A stretch of DNA of 6,914 bases from an uncultured Alphaproteobacteria bacterium (GCA_934271195.1 CAKQRB010000014.1:1-6914), one strand, 5' to 3'. Positions 1 to 6,674 are shown, counted from the stretch's first letter. Numbers and translations are program-made. The notes: generated by a model not told the origin, from the sequence alone.

Positions 1-1113
1 CGGTCCGCCGGTCAGTGAAAACTTGTTTTGAACATAGGGAATGTTATCTTTTTCAAAAGCTTCAAACAGTTTGTCGACGCCGCCGATTCCCTGATCAATC
101 ATAACCATGGCAAAAACCGTGATAAGCGATAAGAAGGCATAAGTCGCAGCGGCGCTGATGATGATTGAAAAACAAACGCTGACTTTGTTTTTGGTAATGT
201 CAAACGGCCACAGCCCGATGACGATCGGCAAAGCCAGAATGGCAAATCCGATTTTGAAGCAGATGTCCAGAAGATAATAGCTGACAAACATAACCAAAAG
301 CAAGCCGACAAACCAGATAACGGCACCGCATAACCAGAGCCAGATGTCGGGAATTTCCAGCCAGACGATTTTAAAACCGGCGCTCCAAGAAAAACAAGTC
401 AGCCCGTTGCCTAAAACCATGTTGATGGCCGCGCGCCGACTGATTCCTTCCGTAAAAGTCATAATCTTGTTCAATACGTCGGCGGAAATAATGTCGCTCG
501 GACCGTTATAAACATAAGTCGGCTCGTCCTCTGTCGGCGACGGCAGGCCGGAATCCAAAAAGGTGTTGGCAAAATCGGCGCCGGTTGCCAAAACCGGATT
601 AATTACCAGATTGACCAAAACCGAAATGCCCGATGTAATAAACATATAAGCAACAATAACCTTAAAAGTAAATTTTCCGAGTCCATTGACGATTGACGGC
701 GCTTCCGGATCGGTCAGCGAAGACACCTGCTTGATAATGGTAAAGGGAACCCAGAGCATTGTGCCGATAAGCAACAGCTTCACACCGGCTTCTTTGACAA
801 TATAATAACTCTGTGAGCAGGCTGTCATAAAGCTCTCCAGCAACACTTTCATGGTCATGCAGGCAAAACACATGCTGTATCTTTCGGCCAGCGTATCTTG
901 TTTCGGGCAATAAACGTTGGGTTTGAAAAACGCTGCATATACTTTGTCTTTAAACCAGCGGATTCCCTTGTCAAATACTTCTCCGATGATATTGTCTGCT
1001 CTTGCCTCATTAAAAAAGTTGCAGTCCAGAAAAACAATGGCAATAATAACCGCGGCCATAATGAACATACGGCAGAAAAGCTGGGTCTGGAATTTGGAAC
1101 AACCTGTAGTCAT
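1..1113 (-). CDS. VirB6/TrbL-like type IV secretion membrane protein, partial (C-terminus beyond window)
   Basis: Open reading frame of 371 codons with no stop before the left edge, so the C-terminus is missing. The start is ATG at 1113-1111, preceded 5 nt upstream by a strong GGAGGAGG ribosome site; it shares one base with the stop of the upstream gene (TGATG). The N-terminus has a hydrophobic stretch at about 15-30 followed by ARA-D at 37-40, a possible signal peptidase I site. Cys69, the pair C82-x2-C85 and Cys99 follow. Membrane segments are likely near 111-127, 149-172, 258-280, 284-303 and 312-340. VINP at 170-173 and YYLLD (279-283) with WPF (302-304) match the two upstream paralogues, with 20 residues from Asp to Pro in each. 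VirB6 proteins form the inner-membrane channel of VirB-type secretion systems. Membership of the VirB6/TrbL superfamily is well supported by the tandem paralogy; the substrate is unknown. Confidence 0.82.
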   Translation of the reverse strand, partial: MTTGCSKFQTQLFCRMFIMAAVIIAIVFLDCNFFNEARADNIIGEVFDKGIRWFKDKVYAAFFKPNVYCPKQDTLAERYSMCFACMTMKVLLESFMTACSQSYYIVKEAGVKLLLIGTMLWVPFTIIKQVSSLTDPEAPSIVNGLGKFTFKVIVAYMFITSGISVLVNLVINPVLATGADFANTFLDSGLPSPTEDEPTYVYNGPSDIISADVLNKIMTFTEGISRRAAINMVLGNGLTCFSWSAGFKIVWLEIPDIWLWLCGAVIWFVGLLLVMFVSYYLLDICFKIGFAILALPIVIGLWPFDITKNKVSVCFSIIISAAATYAFLSLITVFAMVMIDQGIGGVDKLFEAFEKDNIPYVQNKFSLTGGP

Positions 1114-2414
1114 CAGTTCCTCCTCCCCGCCCAGCGGTTGATTGTTTCGGCAATCTCCGCCTTCTTTTCCATCGCCTTGCCAAAGGCAGAATTGTTGTAG
1201 CGCTCTTTGGCTCTCATCACCATGCCGATTTTAGACAGCCCTTTGGTCAAGCCGCCGGTTGCGATGTGAACGCACATCATGGCCACGCCTTTGAGTTTTT
1301 CCTGAAACTTGGAGTCGACTGAACCGCCGATTAAACCGGTTGTGACTTCCTTGGCGACTTTTATCGTTCCGACGACCAAAAAGGCAATCAGCAGCAGGGC
1401 AATCATCACAGACGTAAACTCGCCAAGCTGCACTTCCGGATCATCAGGATTAAAAATAGCAGGATTTTGCTTGATAATCTGTACAATTGCCATCAGCGCC
1501 ATGGCAATCATGATTGCAATCGCCATCATAAAGGCCGAAGACGTCAGAATAGTCTTAAAACCGTATTTTGCCCAGCCGTCCTTAAATGGATAGACCATTA
1601 CCAGAATAGGCAGCATAATCACGATAACGGCAAATTTGAAAATATTGTCAACCAGATAAAAGACAAAAGAAACCTTGATAATGGTAAAACAAATCACCAG
1701 AATCAGAGCATTCAAGGAAGGCATAAAGCCTGGCGCCTGAAAAACGCGAAAAGCAATATTATAACCGAGCGTTAGTCTTTCATTGACAGAACATATCATA
1801 CATTGCATCATTGTCAGAGTTGAGTTGGGAAAGCCTGATAAGGTCGCGTCGCGGCTGCCTTCAAACTGGCACATCACGTTTTTTTCAATATCAAATCCCC
1901 AGCCAAGAACCTCAAGCTGTTTTTCGGTATCTCCACCGGCCGCTTCGCTGAGAATCTTTGCTCCCAGTTCAAGAAAAGCATTGTATATCGGAAAGATAAA
2001 AGTGTTAATCAGATAGAGCATATTTGTCGTAGAAGAGGCAATCAGTCCGCAAAAGAAGCATACAAATAATTTGCGCAAAACATCATTCCATAATTGTCCG
2101 GCATTTTCTTCTGCAACCGAGCCGCTGAATTTGAGCAAGCGAAAAGCAAACCAGATGGCAAAACCTACCATAACCACCGCCATGGCGCCTTGCGTAATCT
2201 TTTCATACATGCCCATGGCGATTTCGCCCATGGTATTGTAAAGGTCTTCGATAATGCTTTCCTGCCAGCAGCCTTTCATTTGCTCGGCTTCGGCTTCAGG
2301 ATTATCGTTCTGCTCGACCAGTCCGTCTTTGGAACAAGAAGACAACATCAGGGCAACCGGTAATAAAATTACCAGTATCCTGAGCATCTTCAATATGTTC
2401 CGGCCAAGCTTCAT
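1113..2414 (-). CDS. VirB6/TrbL-like type IV secretion protein with a lipoprotein signal
   Basis: A 433-aa membrane protein. The start ATG has AAGGA 6 nt upstream and lies 3 nt after the preceding stop. The N-terminus is Lys/Arg-rich, then hydrophobic, then LSSC at 24-27. This is a good lipobox, so Cys27 would be lipidated after signal peptidase II cleavage. Further membrane segments are near 76-95, 114-140, 233-258, 259-276, 291-313 and 334-354. The family landmarks are LIN at 135-137 (where the paralogues have INP), FYLVD at 252-256 and YPF at 275-277, with the same 20-residue Asp-to-Pro spacing as its neighbours. A CMIC pair sits at 205-208 in the region that corresponds to the large periplasmic loop of VirB6. 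The tail (about 355-433) is Gly- and Lys-rich and probably soluble, without the long extension of the upstream paralogue. Role: inner-membrane channel subunit of a type IV secretion system (family knowledge). Lipidation is inferred from the motif only. Confidence 0.85.
   Translation of the reverse strand: MKLGRNILKMLRILVILLPVALMLSSCSKDGLVEQNDNPEAEAEQMKGCWQESIIEDLYNTMGEIAMGMYEKITQGAMAVVMVGFAIWFAFRLLKFSGSVAEENAGQLWNDVLRKLFVCFFCGLIASSTTNMLYLINTFIFPIYNAFLELGAKILSEAAGGDTEKQLEVLGWGFDIEKNVMCQFEGSRDATLSGFPNSTLTMMQCMICSVNERLTLGYNIAFRVFQAPGFMPSLNALILVICFTIIKVSFVFYLVDNIFKFAVIVIMLPILVMVYPFKDGWAKYGFKTILTSSAFMMAIAIMIAMALMAIVQIIKQNPAIFNPDDPEVQLGEFTSVMIALLLIAFLVVGTIKVAKEVTTGLIGGSVDSKFQEKLKGVAMMCVHIATGGLTKGLSKIGMVMRAKERYNNSAFGKAMEKKAEIAETINRWAGRRN
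1119..1126 (-). promoter_or_regulatory. Strong ribosome binding site of the third VirB6-like gene
   Basis: On the minus strand this reads GGAGGAGG, ending 5 nt before the ATG at 1113-1111. It lies inside the last codons of the preceding gene (the Gly-Arg-Arg codons) and fixes the start of the edge-truncated gene, which would otherwise be hard to choose. Together with the TGATG stop/start overlap it indicates translational coupling. Confidence 0.75.
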
Positions 2415-2417
2415 GTC

Positions 2418-5066
2418 CTATCCTTTCTTGTTTGGCCCGTTGTTTGTTCCGATGTTGCCGCGACTGCGCATTATCTGAATGTCCTGCTCCTGCTGTCTTA
2501 ATTTTTTCTCGATCTTTTCGCCTTTTTCTTTAAGGGCGGAACGTTCGGTTTGTACTGTCTGCATATCTCTCTTCAGTTGTTCCAGATTATTTTGCAGCGA
2601 TTTCATCTTATCGGAATCGTTGCTATTATTATTGTCCGGTTTTTTGCCGCCACTAGCGTTCATATGGTTGATTTCATTCTGTACTTTTTGCATATCGTTT
2701 TGGATTTTAGCCTGCTTTTGCGCCGCTTCTTCATCAGCTTTTTTGGTTTCTTCGTACAGGCGTTTTTGCTCTTCCGCGGCTTGCATGGCTTTTTGAACCT
2801 CCTCGTCATAATTGCCGTTGCTGCTGCCATCTGCGGCTTCGGGATTCACGCTGTTAAGTGTTGAGTCGCCGTTATCGGCTCCGCCGACATTTTCCGGATT
2901 CGATCCCGTATTCTCCGGTCGTGGCTGAGCCTCTAAAACTCTGTCCATTTCTGCGGTAATTCGTCCCAGATTATTTGCCGAAGCTTCTGCCGCCGCTTTC
3001 GCTGCGTCAAAACTGTCGCCGTTTCCTGCCGCATAAGCCGCGGCTTTCTGGCTGCTGACATGGAATGAAACCGCCTGACTGTTCATGTTTTGCCGTGAAG
3101 CCGTTGCCGTAGCTTCAGCCGCGGCTTTTTGACTGTGCAAAGCCTCAAATTTGCTTTGTGCCTGCTGCAGCGCTGCTTGTGCTGCACCCTCCTGCAGAGT
3201 CCCTTTTGCTTGTTCCAGAGCGGCTATGGCCATACCGACTTCCTGCTGTGCCTGCGCGGTTTTTTCTGCAATATCGTTATAAATGGCAAAGGCTTGCGCT
3301 GTTTTGGCTTTGGCTTTTTCATAATTTTCCAGAGCTTCTTGCCGCATTCTGCGTGCTTCTTCCAAAATTTTAGAATCCATATTGCCGGTAAACTGGTTGG
3401 CTGCAGCTGCCTGAGCACTGCCTCCTGTGACGGAAGCATTACTGAATGCGGCCATCGGCCCGCTACCGTTGAACGAATTTTGTTGGTTGGGTGTGTTATT
3501 TCCGCCTTGAGTATCGTTTGTCGGATTCGGCATATTGGCATTATTCTGTGGAGTTGCTTCGTTCTGTGCCGGAGCGGGAGATTCGCCGTCGTTTTGTGCC
3601 GCCGGCGTAGTGGGTTTGGCCCATTTGTCCATGCCCAAAGCCTTCTGGGCCGCATTTTGCTTGCCGAAAGCAATGGCATTCTTAACTTTGTCCTTTCCGC
3701 CGGTGTAAGCTGCTCGCGCCGTCTGAATCGGGTGGAAAACAGCGTACTTGGCACCGTCATAAATCCTTGAAGCCTGTCGCGAAGCTGCAGCGGTAATTGG
3801 TGCAGCGGCAGCCTTTCCGATTTTTTTTGCCGGTTTGACGACGGCACTGGCAGCCATACCGCCGATGTTGCGTCCGATTTCGGCACCGCCGCCGCCGGCA
3901 AATTGTCCGGCCAGAGCGGAAGCCTGCGCACAGAACTTGAAGCCGAAAATTGTACAGCATAATAAAATCAGAAATCCACCAAAGCTCCAGTCCAGTGTCT
4001 TTTTAACAACATCTATATCATCATCGTTAAGAGCTTGTTTTAACGCGCCGAGGCCGCCTTCATTGGTCAGCGATTCGGCAATCAGCACGACGTTAATGCT
4101 CACGACAACGCCCATAAAGACAAAGACAAAAAAAGCGTTCATCAACAGCTTGAAGCCAGCCGAAGTATATCCTGATGTAATTTTAAAAGGCCAGCAAGCC
4201 ATCAGAAAGCACAACAGCGCGCCGAAAATGCCAAGTTGAACAACCGTATCAATCAAATAAAAGGCAAAAGCAAAGGACAAAAGCAGGCTGCACAAATAAA
4301 CAATTGCGCCTTGTCCCAGCAGTCCGAAACCGGACCCCATATTCAGACTGGCCAGTTCTTTCAGTCCAAAGCACCAGATTGCGCCGCCTGCAGCCTGTCC
4401 GAAAGCAATTTCTCGCTGAATTGCCTTAATATAGCATTCCAGTCCCTGATAAAGTCCGTCCGGCAGAATCCCGACCAACATGCCGGAAGCACCGGCCTTA
4501 CATTCCGCCATCGTGTTTGCGCCCTCGCCAAACAACATATTGCCGCCGAAATCCAATCCGGCCATTAAGAGCGGGTTGATAAACAGCGTGTAAAGTTCGC
4601 CCACATTGCCTAACAGCAAATAAACGACCAAAACCTTGAACGCCATTGTCAGAAGGCCTGTCAGGTATTTGGGCGCATCCTGCTTGGTAAAAGAACTGAC
4701 ATATCCCAAAGCCGAAAAGGCAATATAAACGGCAAAAGCCACAACCAGAGCCGTACTGATTGGTTTGGCCAGCGTATTTGTCGCCGATTCAGCCATTGTA
4801 TGAGCCGCTCCGTATAAAACCTTAAAAAGCGGACAGAACATACATTTTTCTGCATCGCCTAAACGATCGTTCAAATCCTCGCAGCCGCGACTTTTTCCTT
4901 CCTCTCCGACCTGATTCTCCTGACACATAATCTCTCCGCTGTTGGTGTCTTGATATACATACTGCCCGTCTTTGCACATTTCTCTGGCGTTAACGTCAAA
5001 TGCCGACAGTACAAAAAACGCAGTTAACAAACAGCAGAGCAGGGGCAAAAGTCTATTTATTTTCAT
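2418..5066 (-). CDS. Large VirB6/TrbL-like type IV secretion protein with long coiled-coil C-terminal extension
   Basis: An 882-aa protein, far longer than the roughly 300 aa of classical VirB6. Residues 1-27 are a signal peptide (cleavage after VNA). A periplasmic Cys-rich segment follows (Cys31, 48, 62, 75, 78, including a CMFC pair). Membrane segments lie near 101-121, 140-162, 253-272, 275-292, 306-330 and 362-379. Landmarks shared with the downstream paralogues are FINP at 162-165 with LDFG, FYLID at 269-273 and WPF at 292-294. A Gly-rich stretch at 390-403 resembles the end of the TrbL/VirB6 core. After it come an Ala/Lys-rich basic region (about 404-485), an Asn/Pro/Gln/Gly linker (about 486-560), a long Ala/Glu/Lys/Gln helix-forming region (about 565-710), a second acidic/Asn linker (about 712-752) and a Lys/Glu/Gln coiled coil (about 754-865). 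The start codon overlaps the stop of the 61-aa gene by 4 nt (ATGA). Extended VirB6 proteins are typical of Rickettsiales rvh loci. The function of the tail is unknown. Confidence 0.87.
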   Translation of the reverse strand: MKINRLLPLLCCLLTAFFVLSAFDVNAREMCKDGQYVYQDTNSGEIMCQENQVGEEGKSRGCEDLNDRLGDAEKCMFCPLFKVLYGAAHTMAESATNTLAKPISTALVVAFAVYIAFSALGYVSSFTKQDAPKYLTGLLTMAFKVLVVYLLLGNVGELYTLFINPLLMAGLDFGGNMLFGEGANTMAECKAGASGMLVGILPDGLYQGLECYIKAIQREIAFGQAAGGAIWCFGLKELASLNMGSGFGLLGQGAIVYLCSLLLSFAFAFYLIDTVVQLGIFGALLCFLMACWPFKITSGYTSAGFKLLMNAFFVFVFMGVVVSINVVLIAESLTNEGGLGALKQALNDDDIDVVKKTLDWSFGGFLILLCCTIFGFKFCAQASALAGQFAGGGGAEIGRNIGGMAASAVVKPAKKIGKAAAAPITAAASRQASRIYDGAKYAVFHPIQTARAAYTGGKDKVKNAIAFGKQNAAQKALGMDKWAKPTTPAAQNDGESPAPAQNEATPQNNANMPNPTNDTQGGNNTPNQQNSFNGSGPMAAFSNASVTGGSAQAAAANQFTGNMDSKILEEARRMRQEALENYEKAKAKTAQAFAIYNDIAEKTAQAQQEVGMAIAALEQAKGTLQEGAAQAALQQAQSKFEALHSQKAAAEATATASRQNMNSQAVSFHVSSQKAAAYAAGNGDSFDAAKAAAEASANNLGRITAEMDRVLEAQPRPENTGSNPENVGGADNGDSTLNSVNPEAADGSSNGNYDEEVQKAMQAAEEQKRLYEETKKADEEAAQKQAKIQNDMQKVQNEINHMNASGGKKPDNNNSNDSDKMKSLQNNLEQLKRDMQTVQTERSALKEKGEKIEKKLRQQEQDIQIMRSRGNIGTNNGPNKKG

Positions 5067-5248
5067 CTCGATTTTCCCCCCTGCTTAAATGGATTTCCCA
5101 AAACTCTGAACGCAATCATGAATAATACGGCAATAACAATAAAGACAAAGACCAAAAATCCGGTTCCTGAAATCCATGCAAAAAAATCAAACCGATATAA
5201 GAGGGCGCATATGCCGATTAATCCCAAATATCCTGCAATTGTCTTCAT
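5063..5248 (-). CDS. Small two-span membrane protein heading the VirB6 operon, family not recognised
   Basis: A 61-aa protein with hydrophobic spans at about 4-18 and 29-49, separated by a short loop containing Arg19, Asp21 and Trp25. It ends in a basic tail (GNPFKQGGKSR) that would be cytoplasmic by the positive-inside rule. There is an in-frame stop shortly upstream, so ATG at 5248 is the earliest ATG start. The ribosome site is weak. Its stop overlaps the start of the 882-aa VirB6-like gene by 4 nt (ATGA), so the two are probably translationally coupled. It is too short for a typical VirB3 and lacks the signal-peptide-plus-pilin layout of VirB2, so no symbol is given. Overlap with a real gene, its position just behind a promoter and its clean membrane character argue that it is genuine. 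Its role in the secretion system is only implied by context. Confidence 0.7.
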   Translation of the reverse strand: MKTIAGYLGLIGICALLYRFDFFAWISGTGFLVFVFIVIAVLFMIAFRVLGNPFKQGGKSR

Positions 5249-5275
5249 CTCAGTCGCTTTCAGTCCGTTGCTTTA

Positions 5276-5288
5276 ATTATAGTATACC
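5276..5288 (-). promoter_or_regulatory. Promoter of the VirB6-like operon (extended -10)
   Basis: The minus strand reads TGGTATACTATAAT, which holds an extended -10 (TGG followed by TATACT at 5286-5281) overlapping a perfect TATAAT (5281-5276). No good -35 hexamer lies at the normal spacing, which is acceptable for an extended -10. Transcription would begin near 5269, leaving a leader of about 20 nt before the ATG of the 61-aa gene. This makes the secretion genes a transcription unit separate from the lipoprotein/hydrolase pair upstream, although no terminator is visible between them. Confidence 0.55.
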
Positions 5289-5305
5289 ATAAATTTTATA
5301 AAAAT

Positions 5306-5316
5306 ATTGTTACAAT
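5306..5316. repeat. Short palindrome upstream of the VirB6 operon promoter
   Basis: ATTGT-T-ACAAT is an 11-base inverted repeat whose near edge is 19 nt upstream of the TATACT -10 hexamer, so it covers the place where a -35 element or an activator/repressor would sit. It could be an operator, but short A/T palindromes are common in A/T-rich spacers, and a second copy is not seen in this window. Confidence 0.25.
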
Positions 5317-5331
5317 TTCTTTATTTTTTGC

Positions 5332-6177
5332 CTATTTGAAACGGCCTTTGCCCAGAAAATTCAAAACGGCACAGGAAACTCTCCTGTTATTAAATACATT
5401 AAAATTGCTGTTTTTAATTTCGACCATGCTTTTAACGCCGAACAACTTGGATTCGTCTTTGGTCGGAAGAATTGCTGCCAGCTTATCGGGCAGAAACCGC
5501 ACAATCTTCTTAAGAAGAGGACTGCAATAAATTATGCCGCATTCGATCCCTTCCGGCAGATTCGGTATCCGCCTTGCTTTTTGTATGCTCATTTCTTCCG
5601 TTATCGGGCCGAGAATCCATCTCAAAAGTTTATTTTTGCCAAGAGCCGTAATAAAAGCGCTGCCCTGATTCGCCGGACATACCATCACGATTCTCTTAAC
5701 ACGGATTCTCTCTCTCCACGGAGCACTGATAGCCAGCAGCTTGCGCAGAATAACCGCTCCGATTCCTTTCGCCACAAAATAAACTTCGTTCACATCTTCC
5801 ATATGGTTCATCATAAACAAAAGCTGTTTAACATGGCCGTCAATCTTTTTTTCCGTGGACGGATAGTTTATGGCTGCAACTAAATATCCTTTTTTCAATG
5901 CCTTGCGCCAAAGCGGGCGAAATACGTTTTTACTTTCGGCAAACCCGTGAAGCATCACAATCATCGGCCCGTTCTGTCGGGGCAGCTGATAAACGTCAAT
6001 AAATTTAACAAAAGCTTTTCGGCATTCCTCAAAAGTACCGCGATGCCGCTCAATATCCCAAGCATCCAGCAGGCGGTATTTTTTAGACTCGAGGTTGCGC
6101 TGGATTCGCCACTTCTGATAAAAGAAGACGTCTTCCCAAAATTGTCCGCCGCCAAAAGTAAAAAACGTAAGCTTCAT
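5332..6177 (-). CDS. Alpha/beta-hydrolase-fold protein, probable pseudoenzyme
   Basis: A 281-aa protein without signal peptide, so probably cytoplasmic. Start ATG with TAAGGA 7 nt upstream; that site overlaps the stop of the lipoprotein gene. Fold landmarks: LHGF at 76-79 (oxyanion-hole HG loop), the strand LVAAINYPS at 99-107, the nucleophile-elbow strand VYFVAKGIGAVILR at 132-145, PANQGS at 168-173, and a C-terminal FLGKGRF of the kind that ends lipase/esterase-like relatives. The elbow should read G-x-S-x-G but reads A136-K-G138-I-G140, so the catalytic serine is replaced by glycine. The catalytic histidine should lie near 256-262, where the sequence has Asn/Ser/Phe, and there is no histidine anywhere after residue 125. 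Conclusion: a lipase-type alpha/beta-hydrolase scaffold without the catalytic triad, so a binding or regulatory role is more likely than hydrolysis. Fold assignment is confident, loss of activity is inferred, and the ligand is unknown. Confidence 0.8.
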   Translation of the reverse strand: MKLTFFTFGGGQFWEDVFFYQKWRIQRNLESKKYRLLDAWDIERHRGTFEECRKAFVKFIDVYQLPRQNGPMIVMLHGFAESKNVFRPLWRKALKKGYLVAAINYPSTEKKIDGHVKQLLFMMNHMEDVNEVYFVAKGIGAVILRKLLAISAPWRERIRVKRIVMVCPANQGSAFITALGKNKLLRWILGPITEEMSIQKARRIPNLPEGIECGIIYCSPLLKKIVRFLPDKLAAILPTKDESKLFGVKSMVEIKNSNFNVFNNRRVSCAVLNFLGKGRFK

Positions 6178-6187
6178 GCCCGATTCC

Positions 6188-6613
6188 TTAATTTATATTA
6201 CTCTGATTTGGGATCGCTGTAACCGTCACCACAGAATCGTCACTGCCGTCTTGCTGAATCAGAATTTGTACGGCGCGATTGTTTCTGACATAAGTCATAT
6301 GGCTGATTTTTGCTCTGACCGTTGCAACTTCAACCCACTTTAGCTTAGGCATTTCAAGAACATAAAAGTCAAAAACGCTGCTGGCATTGTAAGGCACGTC
6401 ATAAACCAGACTCCCAATCCAGTTTTCTCCGCTGCCCAAAGCTTTTGTTTGTTCCAGATCAATATATGCTTTATCCGGAAACGGCATGTCTGGAAAATTG
6501 GCAAAAGCCGGCGGAATCTCGCTTCCGTCCATGCCCAAAAGTCTGGGCTTGTCAGAAGCACAGGCAGAAAGCATTAATACTAAAGTAAATACTAAAATAT
6601 TGTTTTTTAACAT
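6188..6613 (-). CDS. Small lipoprotein of unrecognised family
   Basis: A 141-aa protein using ATG at 6613-6611, chosen because AAGG lies 8 nt upstream and because this start gives a normal signal: MLKNN, a hydrophobic core and the lipobox LSAC at 15-18. The frame stays open upstream to an ATG at 6706, but those codons run through the promoter-like A/T spacer and would put about 31 odd residues before the signal. The mature protein starts at Cys18 followed by Ala-Ser, which by the E. coli +2 rule would go to the outer membrane. The body has a Pro-rich FPDMPFP segment at 40-46, then alternating strand-like stretches, FDFYVLEMPKLKW at 81-93 and a final VVTVTAIP strand. This suggests one small alpha/beta domain. 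No enzyme motif or named family is recognised. It is followed after 10 nt by the hydrolase-fold gene, so the two are co-transcribed. Confidence 0.75.
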   Translation of the reverse strand: MLKNNILVFTLVLMLSACASDKPRLLGMDGSEIPPAFANFPDMPFPDKAYIDLEQTKALGSGENWIGSLVYDVPYNASSVFDFYVLEMPKLKWVEVATVRAKISHMTYVRNNRAVQILIQQDGSDDSVVTVTAIPNQSNIN

Positions 6614-6621
6614 AATTTGTA

Positions 6622-6625
6622 CCTT
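6622..6625 (-). promoter_or_regulatory. Ribosome binding site that decides the lipoprotein start
   Basis: AAGG on the minus strand, 8 nt before ATG 6613-6611. The in-frame ATG eight codons upstream (6637-6635) has only a distant GAG, and the one at 6706 has no purine-rich site. The shorter lipoprotein is therefore preferred. Confidence 0.55.
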
Positions 6626-6656
6626 GTTTAATCTCATAATTGTGTTATTCTCTGTA

Positions 6657-6674
6657 ATTGTACGCCTTATAAGG
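6657..6674 (-). promoter_or_regulatory. Possible promoter region and CCTTATAAGG palindrome ahead of the lipoprotein gene
   Basis: On the minus strand, TACAAT (6662-6657) is a plausible -10 about 43 nt before the lipoprotein start codon. Overlapping its upstream side is the perfect 10-base palindrome CCTTATAAGG (6674-6665), which itself contains TATAAG. No convincing -35 is seen for either hexamer. A promoter must lie hereabouts for the pair of genes, but the exact element is uncertain; the palindrome could be an operator. Confidence 0.3.

Noticed and set aside
855..1043. Small minus-strand frame inside the edge-truncated VirB6-like gene
   Set aside because: The genuine frame runs from ATG 1113 through this stretch with the family landmarks; this frame lies in another phase and shows no domain.
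3129..3770. Long plus-strand open frame of 213 codons opposite the 882-aa gene
   Set aside because: It lies wholly antisense to the Ala/Gln-rich tail of the VirB6-like protein, whose biased codons keep the opposite frame free of stops. Its Cys/Phe/Leu-rich product has no domain, and no ribosome site or promoter is evident.
3224..3931. 235-codon minus-strand frame inside the 882-aa gene
   Set aside because: It is the +1 shadow of the Ala-rich region (Arg/Pro/Leu-rich product without domains). The main frame continues on both sides with a signal peptide and membrane core, so it is not a frameshift.
5249..5331. Terminator between the hydrolase gene and the VirB6 operon
   Set aside because: No G/C-containing stem followed by a T-run is present on the minus strand; only a promoter and a small A/T palindrome are visible.
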